Positions 34,601 to 40,695 of a DNA stretch of 40,695 bases are shown here, in pieces. Every line of letters begins with the position of its first letter. Within the stretch, counting starts at the first letter, position 1. The notes beneath the pieces are model-generated. The model saw nothing but the letters and a program-made list of their open reading frames with translations, was not told the origin of the DNA and did no database searches. Position numbers and translations under genes: made by a program. Source of the stretch: Zygnema circumcarinatum (lineage: Eukaryota > Streptophyta > Zygnematophyceae > Zygnematales > Zygnemataceae); assembly GCA_037447605.1 (NCBI GenBank), contig CM074816.1, forward strand, positions 682,939 through 723,633, given 5' to 3'.

Positions 34601-36417
34601 TGCAGGAGAAGAAGGAGAAGGAAGAGGAAAAGGAGAAGGTGAAGGAGATGGTGCAGGGGAAGAGGGAGAAGGCGGAGGAGGAGAAGGTGCAGGAGAAGAA
34701 GGAGGAGAAGGAGGAGAAGGAGGAGGTGGTGCAGGAGGAGGAGGAGAAGGACAAGGCGAAGGGCAGTGACAAGGTTTGGGGGAGGGGGGGAGGCAGCGCA
34801 AGGCCGGAGACCACTTTGCCGGTGGGAAGGTCCACCTCTAGGTATGCAAAGTCTCCCTCTGCAGTTTCGGGAGACTTACGACTGTCAGAAGTCAACGGAC
34901 TGAAGTCAAATACTGAGCGCGAAAAGCAAACAGCAGGCATCCTGCCAACGGATTCAGTAGGTCAGAGCGCAGCTGAACCTGTAAGTCCACTGAAGGAAGT
35001 TGCAGACTCTCCTTTAGAGGAGAAATCGGAGCAGCACAAAACGCCAAAGTCGGAGGCATCCCGCCTTGCCTCCCAATACCGGCAGAAGTGGCTCACACGG
35101 GTAAAGGAGGAGGGACAGAATGGGGAAACAGACGACAGCTCCAATGAACATGTGGAGACAACAGAGAAGGAATCGGGTGTCTTGTTATCAGATTTGAAGG
35201 GAGGAGAGGAGGGCAGTGAGAGGCCTGTATCTGTCAGCGAGAGGGCATCGTTCTCAGAGTCAGAGGCAGGTTATGAGGCGAGTGGGAGCTCAAGTTTGGG
35301 CTATCCTTCTGACCAAAGAGTTGATGAATGCCCACATACTGCAATCTCCACAGTTGCGGAACGGAAGGAGCAGCTCCAAGCTGCAGCTCATGAGGATATT
35401 CTTGGGCCACTTGATGAGATTAGGAGGCGAAAATCGCAAGCTGATGTTGGCACTCCGAATGGGCATTCCATAGTAAGACCCGTTAGGACCCCTTCATGCT
35501 TGAGTGGCACAAAGGAGGAGGTTTTAGAGAGTGAGGGCACTGCCCTTCTTCCAGCTTCAGTTGAGGAAGACGCACAACTCGCACCAAGAAGAAAGCATTG
35601 CCACGATAGTGGAGCACTGACTGAGAGAGTCAGCTTTGAATATTGGAATGCCGATCGAGGGGGAAAACACTCTAGAAAGAACAGTTTATCACCGGGAAAG
35701 CAGTTCGAGGGAAAGGCGGGTAAAGACCACCCTGCAGCGAGCTCAGGAAACATTGTAGAACTTTCATTTCGGGCACAAATTAGAGTTGAGCCCAACGGAG
35801 CGGACTCGCGGGAGGGAGCGAAAGAGGGGCAGACAGTTGCAGCTGAAGGAGTGGCGAGAGAGAAACCGACGGAGGGAGAGGCGCGGTTTGCAGCCCTTGT
35901 GAGAGAGTGCAGGTCGTTTGTGGCCCAGCTTGAGGCATTGGAGGAGTGGGCGGGCGGCCGGGGGGGCAGCTTGGGAGGTAGAGACCGGGGAGGAACTCAG
36001 GCAGCGGGAGAGGGAGAGGGAGTGGGAGAGGGAGAGGGAGAGGGAGAGAGCGTGGTGGCGCTGCTGGAGGAGTTTCGAGAGGTGAGGAAGCGGCTTGAAG
36101 CGGCGGAGCACAAGCTGTCTCCTTCCTCCGAAGAGGAGATCTCTCCCAGATCGCTGCTGTTTGGTTGGATTCCTCTACCAAATCATGGGAAAGGCAGACA
36201 CGAAAAAATGCCTACTTGTTTCGTGGAGGGAGATAAGGAGAAGAAGTGGAGGGGAGAGAAGGGGAAGGGGAGTGACGTGATGCATCTGAAGCAGGCGATT
36301 CATGACGTCATGGGGGGGCCGGTGGAGGGTCCGGTGAAAGAGGCCGAATTAAGGAGCAGTTTGGGGCTCATCCATGGGCCTATGGGCGGCAGGCAGCTGC
36401 TGCTCTTCGGAGCATAA
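31684..36417 (+). CDS. Calponin-homology (CH) domain protein with long charged helical repeat
   Basis: Eight exons: 31684-31722, 31896-32150, 32333-32464, 32646-32690, 32841-32915, 33174-33257, 33584-33658, 33862-36417, all in phase 0, total 3261 nt (1086 aa). Residues about 14-150 look like a single CH domain: RAWLGHV at its start, W.NVNTFLEVCKAFGLPDVDLFSVSDAMEGKN, then a final helix VCLCLRALSRKA. Residues about 150-235 are Pro/Gly/Ser-rich linkers. Residues about 277-540 are eight to nine repeats of 28-29 residues, pattern VQEKREKEEEKEKVKGMVQG, almost wholly Glu/Lys, predicted continuous charged helix. The remainder is low-complexity with a coiled-coil stretch (LLEEFREVRKRLEAAEH) near 960. 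CH domains bind actin, or microtubules in some families, so a cytoskeletal linker is inferred. I do not recognise the specific family. Exons 1 and 5-7 rest on splice sites and phase only. Confidence 0.75.
33985..34770 (+). repeat. Coding tandem repeat, 84-87 bp unit, 8-9 copies
   Basis: Purine-only-like units starting gtgcaggagaag encode 28-29 residue Glu/Lys repeats. Copies 2 and 3 are identical in protein, as are 5 and 6 (with the ETVKEMMQGKW variant), showing recent duplication in pairs. All unit length changes are multiples of three. Confidence 0.9.
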
Positions 36418-36958
36418 AATAGCAATTATAATTAAGTGTGGAGCAGAATGATATTCGATTTCACAATCGTAGCGTTTAATTATGGAAACATATTTGCGGG
36501 TATATATATAGAGCGATCCTAACGGCGAGGCAAAAGAAAAGAAGTTTTTACTAACACTTTGTGAAATTCAAAAAAATCGTCCATTCACGAGACACGTATT
36601 GAAAAAAAATTGCAGTTTTGCGCATTTCAGTTTCCACGAATGAACTTTGGTTAAATCACTCTAAAAGTACATTGTTCAGTTAGAAAGCCATTCTCGGATG
36701 TACCTTGTCGGTGGTCTGTCTGGAACAAGTGCCCTGCCGATGATGATCCAAAAAATGAAATGTGAAATGTGCTTCACAGCTGACAGGAGGATCATATGAC
36801 AGACCTGTGCAGTTCGCATCTTTCACAGCCCCCTCCACCGGTCCAACCCCGTTCTAGGACAACATCCGAAGAGAGAAACCCCCCTCAGACGACATCTACA
36901 GCTTCTGGGAAGACCCATCCGTCATCTAATTCACTCCAAAGTCGCAGAAGAGAAGCTG
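36418..36958. other. Convergent intergenic region
   Basis: The 541 bases between the stop codons of two converging genes hold an AT-rich stretch (about 36460-36620, with tatatatata near 36501) likely to carry 3' end signals for the plus-strand gene. No exon supported, though the minus-strand gene could have a further terminal exon here. Confidence 0.5.
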
Positions 36959-39882
36959 TTAAAGCCACGGCTTCACTGGCCCTCGCGCTCTGCCAATACC
37001 CCTCCCACCCCCCCCTCCCCACTTCTCGTCCTCCCCCTCCTGCTGCTTCGCCATTGTCCCCTCTTCGAAGGAGAGGTCGCCCGGCCAATAAGAGGCTGCC
37101 GATTCCTGCGCTCCCGAAAGTGCAATCTCATGCAGTCCCCTCTGACAGCCCTCCTCTCCCTCCCGCCACCATCTCCCACCCCCCTCCCGGACCCGCCCGC
37201 CTTCTCCCACCCCCCTCCACTCCTGCTGCCCCGCAGTGGGACTACCGAGGAGCTGCCCGGAGGGTCCTTTGCACGAGCAAATGCGGCAAGTAGATGCGGG
37301 GAAGGGCCTCTGCGAGGCAGTCTGCTCCAACCAGCCCCCTCCCGAGGGAGAGGGAGAGGGAGAGGGAGAGCCCCCACAGTCCAGCAAGGGCCCCTCCTCT
37401 CGCCTCACATTTGGGAGGACCAACCAAGTGAATGTTTTACGACCGGGGGAGGTAGAAGAAGGTGGGCTGCTGCTTTTAGGAAGTGCGTCTCTGAGAGGTG
37501 CACTATCGTTCTCAGTCAAACTATCGTTCTCAGTCAAACGTGGTCTGTTCGCTCTCTCTGCACTCTCTACGCTTTCGCCGCCATAGGGAGGGGTCCCCTC
37601 CAGCTCCCAGCTCTGTTGTTGGGGTCTTCTCAGAGTGCTGTCAGGCTCGAGCAAAACGTCATCTCCTCGGCGGCTCAGGAAGGAAAGCACAGATTGCTGC
37701 AGCACATCTTCGCCTTCTAACTCCAAAGAGAACCGCGATGACCGGGCAGCTGCAGAGCGACCATGGGGATGACAGTCATGGGTCACCTGCTCATACATAT
37801 TCAGAGGCACGCCATGGGGATATAGGCTGTTCCAGAGATCGCTCACATTCTCCTTTGCCATCGTCACGTCGTATAGACCCTCTTCACTATCCTCAACTTC
37901 CCGCTGCTCTTCAAGAGACTGCCCCCTTTCCTCACATCTGCCATTTGCTTCGGACCCTGCGTCAGTCTGCCTCTTCAGATCGCCGGCGATAGAAGCATGC
38001 ACACTATTGCCTGCAGCCGTGAAGTCTGAGCTCTCTGCATCTTCCGCAGGGGGAGAAGCGGTAGTCGGAATGGTGAGTGGAGTTGGAGGAGTGAAGAACT
38101 GCGGCTGCCGAGGTGGGGCCTTCTCCAAAGAGGCTTTCCTTTGAAGGATGGCGCTGGGGAGACCGCTGCTCTCATATACAAAGTGAGTGAGCCAATCGGC
38201 GAGTCCCCACCCCGAGCTCAAAGCCATGTCCAGCGCTTCACGCTGCTCTGGGCTGAGCCCCCCCCTCTCTTGCACCGATAGGAGGGTGCCTGTTCATAGG
38301 GAGTTCATACAATGGCGAACCCAAAGAGCATGAGTGAGATTCTGGGAGGACTCGTGATGAGTTTAAGAGTCAACAGAAGCATCTCCAACCATGATGGCAA
38401 CAGGGGAGGAACATCTTCTGAATGCCTGCCACGCCTATTGTGATGATTGTGGGATACAGAAGCTTGGAAGGTATCGCGAGGAAATCGCACTATTGTGCAT
38501 GGGCAGGAGCAGAAAGACATGCCTAGAAGAAGGCCGTTCTTACCTATCGTACTGTTGAGAGGAGCGCACATCTCATTGTAAACTGAGTTCAAAAACTGCG
38601 TCTTGGCCTTCGCAGCCTCCTCCCCCGAGGCCTGCGCTTTAGTAAGCTGCTCCAACAGGCGAGACACCTGTCTCTCCAATGCGGAGGCGAACCGCCACAT
38701 TGTGAGCAGGCAGCAGAGCAGCACGCCAATGGCGAAAAGGAAGCCCCCCCCGGCTATGCCCAGATCCGCTCCGAACCTGAACCCCTCCCCTCCCCCCCCC
38801 AAAGAAAAACCCAACCCTTCGTTCAATTCGGTCAGTCTACGCCTCAAGCTACTACCTTCCAGCCTTCACAGCTTGTCAAATCGGGTCCGCCATGATAGGT
38901 CCGCCACCCACCTGTGTGCTGAGGCTCTTCCTCGGTCGGCGGCGGAGATGGCGGCGATAAACAAAGCGGCGATGGCGACAGTTCCCGCGACTATGAGTGA
39001 CCAGAAGGTGGTTAGGGCCTGCCGCCAAAAGGGCAAGGGAGAGGCCTCCCCAAGGAGGGACCCTCCCCCGGCAGACTGAGCAGGAGAGGGAGAGTTTTCA
39101 GTCCTGCTGGCCCTGTGCTTACTGGACCTCCGCCGCTGCATCCCTGCTCTGTCCTCCGTGGCGCAGCCATGGCTGTCGGCCCGGGGGCTGAAGGGGCTTA
39201 AGGGGCTTGGCGGAGCCTCCTCCGCCTCGGGAGGAAGGGTGAGACGGTACGTCCGCCTGGACCTGCTGCGCGGCGAGGCATTGGGCTCGCCTGCAGAAGA
39301 TGGTTCTCCACTCCGTACCGCGGCGCTGAACCCCTGCTCCTGCTCGCCATGGCCGAGCGCAGGGCCCTCAACCCAAGGGAGCTCTAAAGACTGACGCGAA
39401 GATGGCAGCGACAGCGCGAGGTCCGTCTCTGGGGCCCAATCGAGGCAGGCAGAAAAAGTGGAAGCAAAGAGTTCCGCGCTGAGGATGGCAGAGGGGGTCG
39501 ACGTGCTCGCCATGGCCCGCATCCAAGCCGAGTAATACTCCTCAGACTGGAAGCGAAATCCGGTTTTCGAGAATCCTCCCCGAGCTTCCCCCTCCTCCTC
39601 CTCCTCCTCCTGCTGCTGCTGCAGCTGCTTGTCCTGCTTCTCCTCCTCCTCCTTCCCTCCTCCCGCCTGCGCTGGGTGAGGCCCCCTTTCCGGCCCCGCC
39701 GCTGGAGCCACCAGCGCGGGCCAGAAGGGCATGACGACCGACATGGCGCCCGCACGTGCGGAGGCGGACGGGCTTCCAAGAAGCAGCGGCGGGCACAAGC
39801 TCCGGCGACGCAGCCATGGCTGCCCCTGCCTTTCCGCCTTCTGCCAAGCAGGCTCCTTCGCTACACGCCAAAAGCCACCCAA
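36959..39882 (-). CDS. Two-pass membrane protein with degenerate histidine-kinase dimerisation domain
   Basis: Three exons: 39882-38912, 38776-38544, 38289-36959, in frame, 2535 nt (844 aa). The N-terminal 285 residues are low-complexity (Gln/Glu run, Ser/Arg-rich). Two hydrophobic segments at about 292-314 and 330-351 are separated by a short polar loop. Then a coiled coil (LERQVSRLLEQL) leads into AKTQFLNSVYNEMCAPLNSTIG (about 381-402) and LSPEQREALDMAL near 411. This aligns with the HisKA H-box F-L-x-x-x-S-H-E-x-x-T-P-L-N-x-x-x-G and second helix, but Asn391 replaces the phospho-acceptor His. I find no ATPase N, G1 or G2 box and no receiver domain; the tail is Ser/Pro/Gly-rich with an 18-base tandem duplication (LTENDS twice). 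The start at 39882 fits the TATA box 63 bases upstream; ATG 39744 is an alternative. The C-terminal limit is uncertain. Confidence 0.6.
37503..37538. repeat. 18-bp tandem duplication in coding sequence
   Basis: The 18-mer ctatcgttctcagtcaaa occurs twice in direct succession, encoding LTENDS twice on the minus strand. In-frame. Confidence 0.95.
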
Positions 39883-39942
39883 CGGTCGCGCCGGATTAGG
39901 GCGGACGTGGCGCCCTGGGAGTGGCGGTCAATGTACGGACAG

Positions 39943-39952
39943 TGTATATAAT
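39943..39952 (-). promoter_or_regulatory. TATA box of the HisKA-like gene
   Basis: Minus-strand TTATATAC (plus tgtatataat) lies about 63 bases before the first ATG at 39882, a fitting distance for a start site near 39915. A CGTACA/TGTACG motif (39932-39941) adjoins it. Confidence 0.55.
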
Positions 39953-40069
39953 GACAGGTGGCGGCAGTCGGTTGGCTGAAGGAGGATGAACGTACAGGGA
40001 CCGTTCCGTACAGAATCTGGTGCTTGACTTGACTCGGGTCGTTGGTCACGTCACACTCATGAGCCAAAT

Positions 40070-40228
40070 AGGGGGTGTCAGACTTAAAAAATTTCAGTAC
40101 GCGTGTTCGTAAGTTTGACATCAGAACGAGTACTCCAGTATAATCGCGATCCTCCTGCGGCGGAGTACTTTCGTAACCCTTTTTTTCGTAACGCTTTTCG
40201 TAAGATTTTGTTAAGTCTGACACCCCCT
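40070..40228. mobile_element. Non-autonomous inverted-repeat element (MITE-like), copy 2
   Basis: About 159 bases bounded by AGGGGGTGTCAGACTTAA and its exact reverse complement TTAAGTCTGACACCCCCT, flanked by AAT at 40067-40069 and 40229-40231 (or TA with shorter ends). It shares the AGGGGG-GTCAGAC terminus and internal TTCGTAAG words with the element at 18627-18830. No coding capacity. Confidence 0.85.
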
Positions 40229-40695
40229 AATGGACCCACTTTCCCTTTACTTAAAAAAAAAGAAAATCTGAACCCTAAGAACCCTCAAATCAAATCTGAC
40301 CGGTGAAAAAGGTGCGAATCTAGCCAAAAAAGGTGTGTAACTAGTAGGGATGGCCCGCGTTATAAATTCCGAATATATTATATAATTTACAACGGGTTTA
40401 AAATTAGTAATATATTACAAAATAAAACACTTTATTACATATATTATACCCACTCGCTTTGAACAATTAATGACCGTACGACCAAAATTAGGTCGTTTTG
40501 GCGTTGGCGTTGCGAAATGCGTTCGCCGGTGTAGCACAAGATAAGTGGGGTTAAGAGGAGACTGCTGAGCTAGTTGTAGGTGCTGTACGGCCACTCGCGC
40601 GTGCGTACTGAAACTAATGAAGGGTTGGGTTGGTTCTGTGGGTCTGCCTGCAGCATAGAGCCAGGACCCGGGGGATTCAGAGGTACGCGCAGCGG

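Larger units (their letters stand above)
39883..40695. other. Upstream region of the HisKA-like gene
   Basis: No gene supported. It holds the TATA box, GTAC motifs at about 39933, 39991 and 40007, a MITE-like element at 40070-40228, and an AT-rich island at about 40360-40450 that is far lower in G+C than its surroundings. Confidence 0.55.

Noticed and set aside
33858-34940. Minus-strand Ser/Phe/Cys-rich open frame of 360 codons and plus-strand Gly/Glu frame at 34404-34769
   Set aside because: Both are other-frame readings of the purine-rich coding repeat of the CH-domain gene.
36959-39882. Active hybrid histidine kinase or cytokinin receptor
   Set aside because: The H-box His is Asn, there are no ATP-binding boxes, no receiver domain and no CHASE-sized loop between the two membrane segments.

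Overview
This is nuclear DNA from a green-lineage eukaryote, most likely a streptophyte (charophyte) alga. Plant-type genes are split by many GT-AG introns, the protein families are plant versions (plant 6-phosphofructokinase, EXO84, LysM and EGF modules of plant type), and TTTAGGG/CCCTAAA telomere-like tracts are scattered through introns. A zygnematophyte such as Closterium would fit, but that is a guess. I reconstructed all exons by hand from splice sites, reading phase and protein similarity. Each of the five main gene models closes in frame over every exon.

Layout. 1-1166: gene-poor 3' flank. 1167-5612 (-): a complete 15-exon 6-phosphofructokinase gene. 5613-7302: divergent promoter region with minisatellites. 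7303-8879 (+): 5' fragment of an EXO84 gene. 8831-10259 (+): broken fragment of an FGGY sugar-kinase gene. 10260-12893: no recognisable gene, dense in GTAC motifs. 12894-22756 (+): a 24-exon gene for a secreted mosaic protein of about 1105 residues. 23001-23811 (-): 5' fragment of a second phosphofructokinase copy. 25175-30237 (+): complete 8-exon EXO84. 31684-36417 (+): calponin-homology protein with a long charged repeat. 36959-39882 (-): membrane protein with a histidine-kinase-like dimerisation region that has lost its phospho-acceptor His. 39883-40695: its promoter and a small inverted-repeat element.

The main discovery candidate is the mosaic gene. Signal peptide, leucine-rich repeats, EGF, ricin-type beta-trefoil lectin, papain-like peptidase, two EGF modules and four LysM modules are joined in one reading frame. 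The protease keeps Gln, Cys, His and Asn in the expected places but has no inhibitory propeptide. The architecture suggests an extracellular protein that binds glycans with two unrelated lectin types and cuts protein nearby. I know of no protein with this combination.

The second structural discovery is how that gene sits. A unique segment of about 14 kb (8822-22830) lies between two direct copies of a segment of about 4 kb (4620-8821 and 22831-26690). Each copy carries the divergent 5' ends of phosphofructokinase and EXO84. The left copy keeps phosphofructokinase whole and truncates EXO84; the right copy does the reverse. So the host genes survived while the mosaic gene and an FGGY-kinase fragment were placed between them. 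A run of 10 Ns at 22037-22046 marks an assembly gap inside an intron of the mosaic gene.
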